Shown: piece after piece, positions 1 through 12,414 of the stretch | Position numbering within the stretch: the stretch's first letter is position 1 | Layout: the number at the start of each line of letters is the position of its first letter | NCBI GenBank assembly: GCA_015680905.1 | Contig: CM027381.1 | Coordinates: forward strand, 88,933,501 to 88,997,500 | Reading direction: 5' to 3' | Length of the DNA stretch: 64,000 bases | From: Coptis chinensis | Taxonomy: Eukaryota; Streptophyta; Magnoliopsida; Ranunculales; Ranunculaceae | Made by a program: the position numbers and the translations under genes | The notes under the pieces: generated by a model | Database searches by the model: none | Told to the model about the DNA's origin: nothing | What the model saw: the letters and a program-made list of their open reading frames with translations, nothing else

Positions 1-861
1 AGTCATCCTTATTCACTATCCTGTACACTACAAATAAACACTTCAATTTTTCCCACTCTATTGAAAAGAATGTCAATTACTTGTCTGCAAAAGAGATGAG
101 ATAAAAAAGTATACAAAATTTTGGCATGTATGAGCGATGAATCTAATACAGTTTCATCAAACTAATCGAAACGATGAATAATCAATCGAAAAACTAAAAA
201 TGGTTCAATTAAACAAAATTTCAAACTGAAAACAGATGGATCGGTTCCTAAATGAATGAAAAACACAAAAACCCCATTAACATGAATAACCAAACCCTAA
301 AACATCAAAAAACCCTAAAACTCCAATAAAAAAACCTCATATAATCAATCAACTCAATCAAAATTTCAACAATTTGGATAATCAGGGCATTCAATGAAGC
401 ATCGAGGTTTGAAACAAATTACCTCGAGATACGAATAGACAATAAGCGAGAAAAAAAGTACGTTGTTAATTTAATGGGACTGCTATTATATAATAAGCTC
501 TCGGGAAATTGACTAAGAGATGCAGTCTTGGCTCAGTCAATCAATCACTACTATTAAAAAAAAATCCATAATACCATAAAGAAAAATCCATGATACCTCA
601 TTGAGCTCTAAAACGATGCCGAAAATAGAGCAGAGCCGATCTTAAGTTGTTCTCTTGCCAACTAGTCTCTTCGCCACTTGTAGTGGGTGGGCGGGAAAAG
701 ACTGAGTGGGTAGCAAGGATTGGAGACTGATTAATCCTTCCATGGCCCAAGTTTGGCTAATACGAAAAATTGTGAATAATTGATTAGGAAAATTAAAAAT
801 ACTTGCCTGACTTGACTTATACCGATTTAGGCTTTTCCGAGAGCGATTAATAGAGAAGGGG
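1..861. other. AT-rich intergenic DNA, no gene recognised
   Basis: No coding similarity was recognised on either strand. The stretch is AT-rich with several short A runs. It ends at the target-site copy of the solo LTR that follows, so it and the DNA from 1525 onward were once contiguous. Confidence 0.5.
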
Positions 862-866
862 GCTAC

Positions 867-1519
867 TGTTGGAGTTATCCCTCACATGAGGAGAGAAACC
901 GAGCCGAGAGAAACAAGCGAATTCGCATCGCAAGTCGAGGCGTGATGGTGCGTTCGGATGAGAGATGAGCGCCATCCAAAGGTCCAAGAACATAGACCAA
1001 TTCACGCCGGCTTCAGTCTTGGTAGCGACTTCGCGCTCAGAGGAAGCCCAGCGCCGAGGCATAATTTTTGTGGGCCTTGCTCACAAGACCGAAATTTGGT
1101 TTTGGAGATAAAACCAAAAATCAAGGTTTTGGAAAACCTAACCAAACAAGTCGAAGGATTGAAATCCGCACTAAAAACAAAGAGAGATAACCTTTCTGAG
1201 ATACAACCCTCAGAAAAGAGATAAGAGTGATCTAGTAAGGTGAGAGACCTAAAGGAGAGATTGTAATCTTCCTTCCCACTTTATTAAGAACTCGCTCTTG
1301 TGGAAGTAGGCATCATTGGCGAACCACGGTAAATCTTTGTGTTGTGGTTTTGCTTTTCTTTAACTTTACATTATTATCATTTGTTAATAGTTGTTTAGCG
1401 AGTTGGGCATGTTAGTATAGGTTGTAGTTGATATTTGGATTTTGTCCGGAGTTGAATTGAGTTCATACAAGTTATCTGTGTAGTGGGGGAACCGATTGGT
1501 ATTGGTATAATCCCCAACA
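867..1519. mobile_element. Solo LTR, Ty1/copia-like, with 5-bp target duplication
   Basis: The 653-bp unit starts TGTTGG and ends CCAACA, the inverted termini usual for copia LTRs. It is flanked by GCTAC at 862-866 and again at 1520-1524, a perfect 5-bp target-site duplication. No gag or pol sequence and no second LTR are nearby, so this is a solo LTR left by LTR-LTR recombination. The open frame at 958-1224 lies inside it and is not treated as a gene. The copia assignment is inferred from the termini and size only. Confidence 0.82.
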
Positions 1520-1524
1520 GCTAC

Positions 1525-2175
1525 CTGTGCACTTTTTGTATTTTTTGGGTTTAGTTTTTTTTTTTTTTTCTTTGTTGTTTCTTGTTTGTGAGTATTGGTT
1601 ATTTCTTCCATTACGTAGGCTTCCGTGGATTAATCTTTGGATGGGTTTTAGAATAGAGAAATTTAGTGTTTTGTGTAGAAAGTTTGATTTTCTTTTTTTC
1701 TCTCCTTGTTCCCGTGAGTAATTTTTTCCTCTCCTGATTAGTAAAGTGGGTACTTAATACAGCCTCAAAGAGGTTGAAAAGAGAGTGCTATTATATATAA
1801 AAGGGACTGCGTTTTTAGAGTCTTTATCTTTGCTGAAATATAGTTGAAGCCCTTGCTAGTATGACTTAAACAGTTCATCAAAAGAAGGAGAAAATATCAA
1901 GAATATATGCACTGGATAATAATTATAAGAAGTTTGGTCGGGCATTTGACCGCATTTTTTATAAACAAATCTGTCAAAACAAATTTTATTCGTATTCTCA
2001 ATTTCTTTTTGAGCGAGAGAGGATCTCGTTTACCAAATTCCAAACCAAAATGACAGAAATAACCTCACAGTCTCGACAAATTAATCTGGACTAAAAATTA
2101 GACATCATAATAAAGGACAGTATCGTCACTTACAAATCCTTCTTTCGCGTTTCTTCCAAGCTTTGCAAAATTATC
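1525..2175 (+). promoter_or_regulatory. Upstream region of the acireductone dioxygenase gene
   Basis: No coding sequence was recognised. A TATA-like TATATAA lies at 1794-1800, about 375 bases before the ATG. That would imply a long leader, so the promoter assignment is tentative. T-rich tracts occur at 1556-1571 and 1690-1705. Confidence 0.3.
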
Positions 2176-4151
2176 ATGGCAGCCATGGTTGTCTCTGGAA
2201 AGGTGAGCTTGTTTATAAAGTATAGTTATTTTAAATTAATCCAAAACAATATAGAACAGATTAGTTTTATTTTTTTTATGCAGGATACTCGGGAGGAAGT
2301 TATCCAAGCATGGTATATGGACGACAGTACTGAAGATCAGAGGCTCCCACATCATCGTGAGCCTAAGGAGTTTCTTTCCTTGGATCAACTCGCTGGTATG
2401 CATCTCTTTCCTAGTTGAATACTGATAAGAAAATTATATTAAATATGCAACATATTGCAGAGCTAGGTGTGCTCAGCTGGCGGTTAGATGCGGATAACTA
2501 TGAAACTGATGAGGAATTGAACAAAATCCGTGTGGATCGTGGATATTCCTATGTGGTAATTTTTCCCTATTGGTGTTTATTATCTATGTATTACTGAAGG
2601 GTACTTGAATTTTTCCCTGCTAGCGTCACTTACACAGTTTGATCTTTTACCCAGGATATTATCGAGGTTTGCCCAGAAAAATTGCCTAACTATGAGGTGA
2701 AGATCAAAAACTTTTTCGAAGAGCATCTCCACACTGATGAGGAAATTCGCTACTGTGTTGCAGGAACTGGTAGGAGTAGTTCTGACTTACTGGTTTGATA
2801 TTGAGGTGTTATTACGTGATACATGTACCAATTCTTTTGAGCTCTTCTCTGATTGCTATTTATTTTTGTGAAGGGTATTTTGATGTGAGGGATCGAGATG
2901 AACGCTGGATTCGTGTGTGGGTAAAGAAAGGAGGTATGATTGTGCTTCCGGCTGGAATTTATCACCGTTTTACTCTGGACACTGACAACTACATAAAGGT
3001 ATTACATCTTTAACTTTTTGTTTTTCTATTATTCTACAAGAGATAATTAGAAATCATCTTTCCTGCTTGATAATGCAGAAGAGCAGATGAATTCAAATTG
3101 GTGGGTAAATGGGGAAACCCATGTATTGCTTATAGTAGTCTTCATACTTTGGGCCTTTTGTTTCTTATTAAGTTTTCCTCGTCTTTTCTTTCTTCTTCTG
3201 GCTATATCTGCCTAATTGGAAACTATGCTCTGCCTTTTTTTGTGTGTCTGCATTGTGAGATAATTCTATGCAAAATAGTTGTACATATTTGAACACACTT
3301 CTTCTAGCAAGTCCCTAATTGTTCAAAGATTTTGTCTTGAGGTGTTCTTCTTAGATCCTTGCATCAGTTTATCTTCTATTCTAAGCTCCCTGCTTGGTAT
3401 TAAGATGAAAAAACAAAAACGCGCTAAAGAAAGAAAAGGTCTAAAACATAATTTAAGGTTTACGGATGTGCCGATATCAGGTGTTAGTGGCTACTTATTT
3501 GTTCATTCTATGGACTCTGACACATCAGAAGTTCTGTGGTACTCTAGGGTCTCTTTGCCCACTATAGCCCTGAGTACTAAATTTTTTGAAACTGACAAGC
3601 ACTTTGAAGTTTTTACCTAAGAATAAAAGATAATAAGTGAGATGCATTTCTAGATATACACTTAGATTTGTGCCTAATGTCAGTAGTTGACAACTTCATG
3701 CGTTTATTTCCTTTTGTACCGTCTTTCAAATTTTCGAATGAAGTAAAGCACCAATCAGAGTGGGGTGTTTTTTCATGCTGAAGAACCAAAAACATCGAAA
3801 TTTTATCTTTTGGTGGCATTTTGCTTATATTATCACCATTATGTTTCATCACATGCGCTCTTTATTGTTGGCTCTGTAAATATATGATTTGTTTCTGATG
3901 TGATATATCTCAGGCAATGCGGCTTTTTGTGGGTGAGCCAGTGTGGACTCCGTACAATCGTCCTCATGATCATCTTCCTGCAAGGTATTCTACTTCTTTC
4001 TTTCCTTTTATAGAAAAAAATTATATATTTATCTTCCTTCGTCTCGAAAGTTTTCATATCTTAAACAAAGGGTCTATCTTGCAGGAAAGAGTACATTGAG
4101 ACTTTTGTGAAGAAAGAAGCATCCAACAATGCTGTTGGTGCTGCTGCATAA
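2176..4151 (+). CDS. ARD: Acireductone dioxygenase (ARD), seven exons
   Basis: Acireductone dioxygenase of the methionine salvage (Yang) cycle: it oxidises 1,2-dihydroxy-3-keto-5-methylthiopentene, to the keto acid precursor of methionine when Fe is bound. Exons: 2176-2202, 2284-2395, 2461-2555, 2655-2769, 2874-2998, 3914-3984 and 4085-4151. All introns are GT..AG and the joined frame is open for 203 aa, normal for the family. The cupin metal ligands are visible: the HxH(x)3E cluster in EEHLHTDEE (about His102, His104, Glu108) and the later His in GIYHRF (about His147). The plant-typical N-terminus ([11 protein letters not shown]) is present. The start is the first ATG; a second in-frame ATG three codons on is possible. 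Intron 5 is about 915 bp; the open frames inside it are not genes. The protein has no targeting peptide and should be cytosolic or nuclear. The gene appears intact. Confidence 0.96.
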
Positions 4152-4195
4152 ATTGTCAACCCTCTTCCTTGATATCCAGAAGCCATTGTGGCTAT

Positions 4196-4201
4196 AATAA
4201 A
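4196..4201 (+). terminator. Poly(A) signal AATAAA of the ARD gene
   Basis: A canonical AATAAA starts 44 bases after the ARD stop codon, in a T-rich 3' region. Position and sequence fit a plant near-upstream polyadenylation element. Confidence 0.5.
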
Positions 4202-6730
4202 TGTATGTGTTCTGGACATGCGTCCTTTGATTTAAAATTAGCTTATATACAAACTAAATAATAATACTGTGGTATGTATATTCTACTGGTTTTCACTATT
4301 CAAGTGAAAGTACATGTTTGATCAGCATCCCTTGTTCTTGGAAGAAGCATCAATATGAGATATTACTCTTTTATATATGAGCATCTTTAACAACTTTTTA
4401 CACATCTGCCTTCTCTGGTACTGTTGGGCCGGGCAACTCCACTATTTGTAGTATTTTGAAGTTAAACTGCCATCTTCAAAAATATCAGCTTAGGTAGGTA
4501 ATCACTAGTTGAAGGAAACTTCGCGATTTGTTGTAAATTATTTACACAAGAACGAACACTCTTTATATGCATTTTGACATAATGATTATCTTAAAAATTT
4601 CAACATTATGTAATAATGATGTATGAGAACGTCAGTGCATAGTTCTTGGCAGTTAGGATGTGGCAAAAAAAATTATGAGTTATAATTATTTGTCATAACA
4701 AATTTATAGTATGAAACTATGAATGACAATCTTATTATTGCCAGTGTGAGTGGAATCCAAATACAACAAATCAAAATGCAGCTCTATATACCAAACGAGG
4801 AGTGGAATAAGAAAGAAATGAAAAATGAAATATAAAAACACTGAACAATTCTCTCAACGAGTGAAATGGAAGTCTCTATTGAAACAGAAAGTGAGGACCC
4901 AGTGCAAGTGTAACTGTTGGCCTAATTTACATTGACACGGATAGGTGTGTCCGTGTTGGACACGGATACGAAGTGTCTGACAAGACGAAATATAAAAAAT
5001 TGAGGTATATCATATACAATAAGTGTCTGATATGTGTCCGACACGGATACGTATCTAACACGGAGTTTTTTTGAAACGTATCCGACACGGAGTTTTTTTG
5101 AAATATGGCATGTCCATGTTACATAGCTCCTGGCGAACATAACAATTCAAGGAAGATGGAAAAGGTTGGGGTGCTAGGATGGAGTTAATGAATTATACGT
5201 TCATACGAAACAAAACTCTGAATGAGTGAAATCAACATCTAAATCTATATTGAGAGAAATGCAGATCTCTTGTGTACCCAGTTTGGTGTAGAAATTAACC
5301 ATCGATAATCTGTATGATTTCTGAATACAGCAGCTATAGGAGTGTCGAACTAGGAACTCTACAGTATACTTATCAAAAAAAACAAAAAAACACTATGAAA
5401 ACTCTACAGTTTCACAGATTTGTTTCAATGCAACAAGTGATTTTGGTCTGTCAAATAAGGACGGCCTAATTCTTGTCGCCTGTCAGATCATTTAAACCAA
5501 GTAATATTAAGGGAAAAGAAATGTACACTCGACAATTATCTGTTGTCTGTTAAAAATGACACCCATTACGTATAGCACGACCTCAATCCTCATTGGTCCA
5601 ATTTGCATGTGAATATTGCACATGCTAAAACGGCATGGACGATTAGCCGCAATGGTTTGCAGTTTTAGCTTAATTAGTGCTAAAAGGACTTAACACCTCT
5701 TTTAGCTGGTGAATTGACTTGCTATAGGCATAATTCACATTACGGAAATGGCACTTGACTAATTGTATTAGCTAGCATTTCCTCACTGATTTAGTAACGC
5801 TTCCTGCTGTTCCTCTTGCTGAAACACTAATGTTATTAAGGAGATTCTCAAAGTTCTCAATTCTCATGGATGCTACCAGCTTACGATTCTAAATGATTTG
5901 TTTGTCATTCTTTTTTTGGAACTCTTCTATGTAATCTCTCTCTGCCTACTTCTTACTATTTCTGTAGTTATTGAGTTTTATTACTATGACCAGAGACCAA
6001 ATCATCTTAATTAATGTATCCTTAGTGTCCAACTTTTACCTTAAAAATACACATTGTGTTGTAATCCAACACAACAACATAAGAAAAACTTCATACTGTG
6101 AATCTTACTTGTGTTGCATTTGTCGTAAAGTCCAGTTTGTACATAAGTACAAAGAAGGCACCTTGCGGGTTTGCGGCGCATAAATGGCCTAAGTATTTAC
6201 TGATCGTAACACGTAAATGATGTCGAAAAACTTGTGTTGAACGAATGAATGACAATACCTAATAAATTGAACCTAATCTTGCAAATATTTCTTCATCCAC
6301 CTAATTAATTTCCATGACAAGGATGAGAACATAGAATAAATCATAGGAGATTATGTTTTACTCTGGCACAATCTTTTGATGATATGTGACTTTCATTATT
6401 CTTAAATGTCTGGCCTATGTATTCTTATCTGTTAGACTGTTACCTAACTGTATACAATCACAAATCATCTGGACTCTGGAGAACCAACATTCTTAGGAAC
6501 TTTTGAATATGATTTAATTGATGATGAGTTGTCCCACTTAAAATCATTAAGTACCAAACCTAAAATGCCTCCTCTGTTAGTGATTTATAACATTAAAGAC
6601 GAGATCTCAAAATTTAATAACATGATTCTTCATATTTGGAAAGTATCATGATTTGTAGATAGCACAATGCCATATATATCATTGACACTGTCATAGGATC
6701 TTCTGACATAATTCTTGCCATATTCAATTC
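4202..6730. other. Intergenic region with a small repetitive insertion
   Basis: No gene recognised. About 4920-5125 is rich in repeated CACGGATAC/GTATCCGACACGG motifs in both orientations, giving false open frames on the minus strand. This looks like a short dispersed repeat. The rest is AT-rich unique-looking sequence ending in the MADS-box promoter. Confidence 0.5.
5050..5103. repeat. Two tandem 27-bp repeats
   Basis: Two adjacent 27-bp units start CGTATC and end in a T7 run plus GAAA. They differ at two positions. They sit in the CACGGATAC-rich patch. Confidence 0.8.
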
Positions 6731-6741
6731 TATTTGAACTC

Positions 6742-6749
6742 TATATATA
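6742..6749 (+). promoter_or_regulatory. TATA box of the MADS-box gene
   Basis: TATATATA lies about 60 bases upstream of the MADS-box ATG at 6805, the usual TATA-to-start spacing for a gene with a short leader. Confidence 0.5.
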
Positions 6750-6804
6750 CCTTAAGCTAGTACAAGGGGACAGTGAGTACCACCACTATTCTATTATCAT
6801 ATCA

Positions 6805-7557
6805 ATGGCTAGGAAGAAGGTAAAGCTTCAATGGATTGCAAATGACTCTGCTAGAAGAGCCACCTTCAAGAAAAGGAAGAAGGGATTGATGAAGAAAGTG
6901 AGTGAGCTTAGCACCTTATGTGGAGTTGAAGCTTGTGCTATCGTCTATGGGCCATATGATCCACAACCAGATGTTTGGCACTCTCCATCCGAGGTGCATC
7001 GTGTGCTCATGAGGTTCAAGAGCATGCCTGAGATGGAGCAAAGCAAGAAAATGATGAATCAAGAAGGGTTCCTCAGGCAAAGGGTTGTAAAACTGAATGA
7101 ACAACTCAAAAGGCAACAAAGAGAGAACCGTGAACAAGAGATCACCCAACTAATGAACCAAGGCATGATGGGGAAGAGTCTGCATGACGTCAGTATGGAG
7201 GATTTGGGTGATTTGGGATGGTTGATCGAAGAGAAGTTGAAAGTCGTTCGTGCGAAGATGGAGGTTCAAAGGAAGGCAATGGCGGCTCCACAAATGAACA
7301 TTGGCAATGAGCGAATGCAGGTTGTAGGTGGTGGTGGTGGTGGTGGTGTCGGTGGTGGTGTCGGTGTCGGTGGTGGTAATGGGGTTAATATGGATATGTC
7401 CATGGAGTCTCTTCAGAGGCAGCAGTCATGGTTTGTGGAAATGATGAACTCTGAACCTCAGGAGCAACGTCCTAACAATAACGCGTACTTTGGAGATGAT
7501 TTGGTAACAACACATTATGGGGACGCTACTGCATGGCCTAAAAATTTCTTTTCTTAA
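6805..7557 (+). CDS. Type I MADS-box transcription factor, M-gamma (AGL80-like)
   Basis: Single-exon gene of 250 codons. The frame opens upstream, but the MADS domain begins exactly at the ATG at 6805 (MARKKVKLQWIANDSARRAT), so this start was chosen. Residues 1-60 form a MADS domain, followed by an AGL80-type segment (FKKRKKGLMKKVSELSTLCG, then CAIVYGPYDPQPDVWHS). After it come a charged, glutamine-rich coiled-coil-like stretch (about 75-165) and a low-complexity Gly/Val run (about 174-194). There is no K domain, and the lack of introns agrees with type I. In Arabidopsis, M-gamma factors act in the central cell and endosperm as heterodimers with M-alpha proteins. That role is inferred from the family. 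No lesion is visible. Confidence 0.92.
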   Translation: MARKKVKLQWIANDSARRATFKKRKKGLMKKVSELSTLCGVEACAIVYGPYDPQPDVWHSPSEVHRVLMRFKSMPEMEQSKKMMNQEGFLRQRVVKLNEQLKRQQRENREQEITQLMNQGMMGKSLHDVSMEDLGDLGWLIEEKLKVVRAKMEVQRKAMAAPQMNIGNERMQVVGGGGGGGVGGGVGVGGGNGVNMDMSMESLQRQQSWFVEMMNSEPQEQRPNNNAYFGDDLVTTHYGDATAWPKNFFS

Positions 7558-9255
7558 GAGAATTTTACTGTTGCCTTTTTAATTTATCTGTTTATGATTC
7601 TTGATTTCTTGTTACTATGAATTTCAAGTTCTATGTTTCGGGCCATCTATGTTCTATGGCCTAACCTTTTCATCTTTTCTAGTTTCCATCCGTGCATGGT
7701 ATGAACTATGTGAAGGGAATAAGATTTAAATATTTGGTCATTTTGTCTTCTGGCTAAAAAAGTTTTCCTAGTTTAAGCATTACTAATTTGGCCTCGTTGC
7801 CTCGTTGGGGGCTCATTTGGGTGAATCACCTATGTCAAATTGGCATCAATACTTCAATAGTAGTGTATAAGACTAGTCTATCTTCCCTATCCGTTCCAAG
7901 CTATCAATATGGCCCTCCCATCTTCTTCAGCCTAGTATGAAAATCACATTTAGGCTAACTACTTGAGAACCTTTAGGCGGATATGTATGTCTGTAGTAGA
8001 AGACAGAGGTTAGATCAATAGCTTAAAGCATGTTGATCTATCCCTCCAAAATGATTTTCCTCTTTTTTCTACGGAAATTTTATGTCGCATAGGACCCCAA
8101 GGTTTCATCACCAAAGGTCTAAACCATATTTGATACTGTTCCATTTTCCGAGTAGGGTCATATATAAATATATAATGAACTAATAATTTCACTGAAAATT
8201 TTTCATTTTTCATTTTTCTTTCTTTAATTTTTTGCCCCGTTGAGCATCATGTTATGTTAGTGATTAGATTAGATTGCGATTGTGGCTGCATATACCAAAG
8301 GGATGCGATATTTACAGCAAGATGTATATATTCCAATTAAAAGATCAAATTGTAATGACATATCTACCCTGTTATGATATATAATTGTCCTGTGTTCATA
8401 GTGAACTTATGTATGGAATTCGATACAATTTGAGAGTAAAATGGTCACTCTATCTATGTCTTGACTTTCGGCTTGGGTTTGGAATAAAAAAAAGCCAAAA
8501 GAGAAAGTAGAAGAGACCTTCATCCTAAATTCCATGGTGGGGTTAAGCTTGGGTACTTTCAATATGCACTAGATATGCAAGAGAATCATACCAAAAGAGT
8601 GTTAAAGATAACAACATTGCGAAATCAAATGAAGATCAGTAGATTACTAGTCATCCTTGTTACTCAACTTGGTTTATCTTTGTACAAGACAACAGTGAGA
8701 CGAAGAAGGTATATACTATATAGGAGAAAAGCCTCCAAAATCCAAATAACAATTATGAGACGGGAGAAATTTGGAGTCAGTTGCGCAATCTTTTTCCTTC
8801 AATTTTTTTTTATATATATTTTTTAATTATAGGAAATTTTTCCTTCAATTAATTTTGTCCAAAACCATAGCTCATTTGGTCATTTGCAGCATATGCTACA
8901 GTGCTACACGGCTACACCATGTCTTTTTTCAACATTCATAAAAACCATAATTACACTCCTATTAAATTCCGTATCCCAATGAAACTAATAATTGAAAAGA
9001 AATAAACTTGTCACGGATTCATTGATTGTTGATAAAATATATACTTGAAGAACAAAACAATTTACATTTCTTCCATACACTTATGTAACTCGGAAGAGTA
9101 TTTTTTTTTTTTTTTTTTGCTTTGTAAGAGTATTTTTTTGTTTTTTGATGGGTAAGTATGTTTCAAATGAGATCAGCAATTCTTTGAGCCCATATCTCTA
9201 GTATTATCATCCAAAAGTTTTACTGACTTTGCTAGTCAACACCTGCACTTTGTAA
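7558..9255. other. Intergenic, no gene recognised
   Basis: 3' flank of the MADS-box gene, then AT-rich DNA with a long T run near 9101-9118. The open frames at 8010-8213 and 8575-8826 have no recognisable domain. The region ends at the TAA target site of the next element. Confidence 0.5.
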
Positions 9256-9376
9256 GAGCATCATCAACGCATTTCCATTTTGCGTTGTGACACATCATCG
9301 GTTTTGACAGTTCAAAATTTCTAAAAGGAAGGGAAGAACTAGCGATGTGTGGGTAAATATGAGTAAAAAAAATTGG

Positions 9377-9434
9377 ACGGGACAAGTTGTCCCGTGCGAA
9401 TCTAATTTTTTTTAAAACGGGTAAAGTTGTCCCG
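9377..9434. repeat. Left subterminal palindromes of element 1
   Basis: ACGGGACAAGTTGTCCCGT at 9377-9395 is a perfect 19-nt palindrome around a central G. A related ACGGGTAAAGTTGTCCCG follows at 9417-9434. The same motif occurs twice near the right end, which suggests transposase or host-protein binding sites (inference). Confidence 0.75.
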
Positions 9435-9583
9435 CCCCCTATTGACCCATTTTATTTAAAACGCGCAGACAAGGTTCCAGTAACATTTGCCCCGCAAGAA
9501 CTCAGCAAGATAACTCAAAATCCAAACTTTCAATCACCTAATAAAAATTCGATTTTCAACCAAATTTGTTTTTGTTTTTTTGC

Positions 9584-11823
9584 AATGGATCAACGTTGTC
9601 GAGCTGGACGTAAGAAGACCGGAAAATGATTTCAATTTTCTACGGAGATTGAGTATTGTTGATCATCCGACGCTGGCTTCCGATCCACACGAGCATGTTT
9701 CGTGTTTATATAACACTGACGGAGTAAGTATGAGTTTATGAACGTTATTCAATTTATTTTGATTGAAAATCGTGTTTAGAATTTAACATATAATAACTGT
9801 TTGATTAAATGCCTCAACGTGTAGAAAATGAGTTCGACGAGATGGAGATGCGCAATGCCGAGTATTAAAGACTTCTGGAGTCATCTAGTGGAAAGAAGGG
9901 AGGAAATAGAGCACATAAGAGCCGAATTTTGGGAACACCTTTTGGTCTATTGATATCATGTACGAGCATTTGGATTGATAGTCCACTAATATTTGCAATG
10001 GTGGAACGATGGTGGCACACCACGCACACTTTTCACCTTCCATGTGGTGAGATTGGTATCACACCACTTGACTTTACAATGCTAACGGGTTTAAGTGTGG
10101 GCGAGAAGAAACCAGTTTTGTTTGATTCAAGTATCGAAGATGATTTTGAAAGGTTAAAGACTCTACTGCCTTCGTTGTTTGATTTTGAAGGTAGACTTGT
10201 TCCAGGGAATATGGATGGCAGATACATTTTGAACCTACACATCAGAGAAAAATTCATGCACTGATTGGATATTGAATATTGTTTAGAACATGAAGTTGAC
10301 GCCCTATATTTGGACCCAAACTCTACAGAGGAGGATGAGTTTATCGATTTTTTTGTTATATTTTTTTGTGCCAAGTTGGTTTTACAACAGGAAAATCTGG
10401 GGTTCGGGATGGTTGGTTAACGTCTTTGGTAGACCTTGATAGCTTGAAAGATTTTGACTGGGGAGGTGCTTTCATGGCACATTTATATACAGGGCTTGAT
10501 TTGTTTGTACAAATAAATCAAATGGGGAAGCAATGCAACGAAATTACTTGGATACTACAGGTAATTCAATAGGATTTAACTTTTAAGATATAAGCTTTTA
10601 TTTTGTTAGTTAAATATTATATAATTTAAATTAATTAGATACACTTTCATTTGATTATTTCAGTACTGGTGGTATGAGTATTTGGCTTGCTTAAACCCTA
10701 TACTGAGAGAGGATTGGGATAAGGACTTATGGCCTCGCCCACAGGGATGGACTGCAGACGGTCATGCTAGACTAAGGGATGAGGTCCATAATGATCTTCA
10801 AGCTGTTAGAATCCAAATAAAGACAAAAAATATGAGATCTATTGTTTGGAGTCTGTGGCAAGGTTCTCAATTTGAGAATATGCATATATGTCAGCATAAT
10901 ACTCTAATGTCGTTAAAAAGATTCATATTGCAAGCCCCTGATATACGTGCTTGGTTCCTTGGAGATATGATAGAGTGACTTTGCAAACCATTGGATATAC
11001 ATATATTCCTGCTCCCCCATCCACAGATATGCGTGCCATGGATGTTTCAGAGAATTTGATTGAACGGTATCGCGTTAAGAGTGCGTGGCCGTGTTTTACA
11101 GATTATGTTGATGTGAACTCTAATCTTGATTATGAGACTTATTGGCGGAAAGTTTCTAGGGGAAACCTATCTGCAGATCCACTGTATAGAGGTGCAAACA
11201 TGGTTGTCGCAACTAGTCAGAGTTTTAGGCAAGACGTCCAATTCCCATAACCTGCAAGTTCCACAAGAACATCTGGAGTATATCATGGTTATACACCCCC
11301 ACCTAGTGATCCATATGACCCATGGTCATACCACGTTGTTAGTTCTCAGGGAATGGAGACCACATTTCACTTGGAGCGTTCGATGTTTAATGAGGTATAT
11401 TTATATTTCATTATGTTAATTTAAACATAATATGTATATTTAACTTAGATACAATATTGACACAATGCAGGAAACAGTACATGCTCGATTATCAAATGAA
11501 ATGCAAATCAACCAGGGGGCTTCGAGCTAGTTTAATTGAGCACACTCAACAATATTATGGCTATTTAGACGAAGAACAAACGCAAAGATCAAACGCTGAG
11601 CGTAGGATGGCTGAGATGACAAACGAATTGGAAGCCTTGGTAATTTTATTATATGTTTTATATTTTCATTTTTTTTTATATATATCCAATTTTAAATTTT
11701 AATTGCATTATGTTGATGTTTCAGAGAATTGCTACTGATATCATGCAGCAAAATAGTGCTCCTAATAAGAGAGGGCGAAAACGGAGAGGGAGTGGCCAGA
11801 GCAGTCAGGGCAGTGCTCCATAG
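9584..11823 (+). pseudogene. Plant mobile domain (PMD) protein gene, decayed, in element 1
   Basis: Fragments in order match a PMD (aminotransferase-like/PP7-long-form-like) protein. They are an N-terminal segment (9606-9722), the PMD core with VERWWHTTHTFHLPCGEIG (9998-10051) and ITPLDFTMLTGLSVG, a middle segment with WGGAFMAHLY (10459-10488), an exon with YWWYEYLACLNPIL from about 10664, and a C-terminal coiled coil with a Ser/Gln-rich tail ending at the 11823 stop. Introns with GT..AG ends are visible, for example 10561-10663, 11395-11468 and 11641-11724. The frame is broken by shifts near 9608, 9930, 10355 and 10965, by a stop at 10262-10264, and by further breaks in the last coding part. 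Order and spacing parallel the PMD gene at 38849-41075. Some PMD proteins work with PP7-like phosphatases in transcription and transposon silencing; this copy is very likely non-functional. Confidence 0.85.
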
Positions 11824-12183
11824 TGCTATATTTTGTAATAATTTAGTGATGTCATTGTTGTTGTTGTTGGTTGTTGTTGTTTTTTAGAATTTGAACAGGT
11901 TTTTGAAAATCTTAACAGGTTTAGGTATATGAATTATGTTAATTAAACAAATGAGGCTATGCCAAATTTTTTTTATGCATTAAATTAATTATTACATTAT
12001 GTTAATTTAAATTCAAGACATACCATTAATTATTACTTAGAATCTATACATGTTTTTTATTATGTAGACAAAGAAATTCTCATGTGAACAATCAAGCCCA
12101 TGTAAACGTGACTAATAATCCCATGGGCCTCCAAGCCAAAACTATATTGCATAATAAAGGAAAAATACACTAAAACAAAGGGA

Positions 12184-12308
12184 TCAATTTATATCCGTTG
12201 GCATTATTCCCAAGGGAGATCAATTTATATCCGTTGGCATTTATTCCCAACGGATATATTTCTATCCGTTGAAATTTATTTATAACGGATATATTTCTAT
12301 CTGTTGGG
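12184..12308. repeat. Array of TATCCGTTGG / CAACGGATA motifs
   Basis: Direct copies of the TATCCGTTGG type and inverted CAACGGATA-type copies alternate within about 125 bp just upstream of the zinc-knuckle gene. They may form hairpins or regulatory sites of the element. Confidence 0.7.
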
Positions 12309-12414
12309 TCTTTGCATATATATTCAAAGTCATTTTCATTCCTCACTTCAGCTTCTCATTTTCATTCTCTAATCTTTCCCAACTTGAATTTTTATCTCAA
12401 CTTCAACTATCAAT

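Noticed and set aside
958-1224. 88-codon open frame
   Set aside because: Lies wholly inside the solo LTR at 867-1519 and has no recognisable domain.
3279-3620. 113-codon frame within the ARD gene
   Set aside because: Falls in intron 5; no domain, and the splice sites around it are good.
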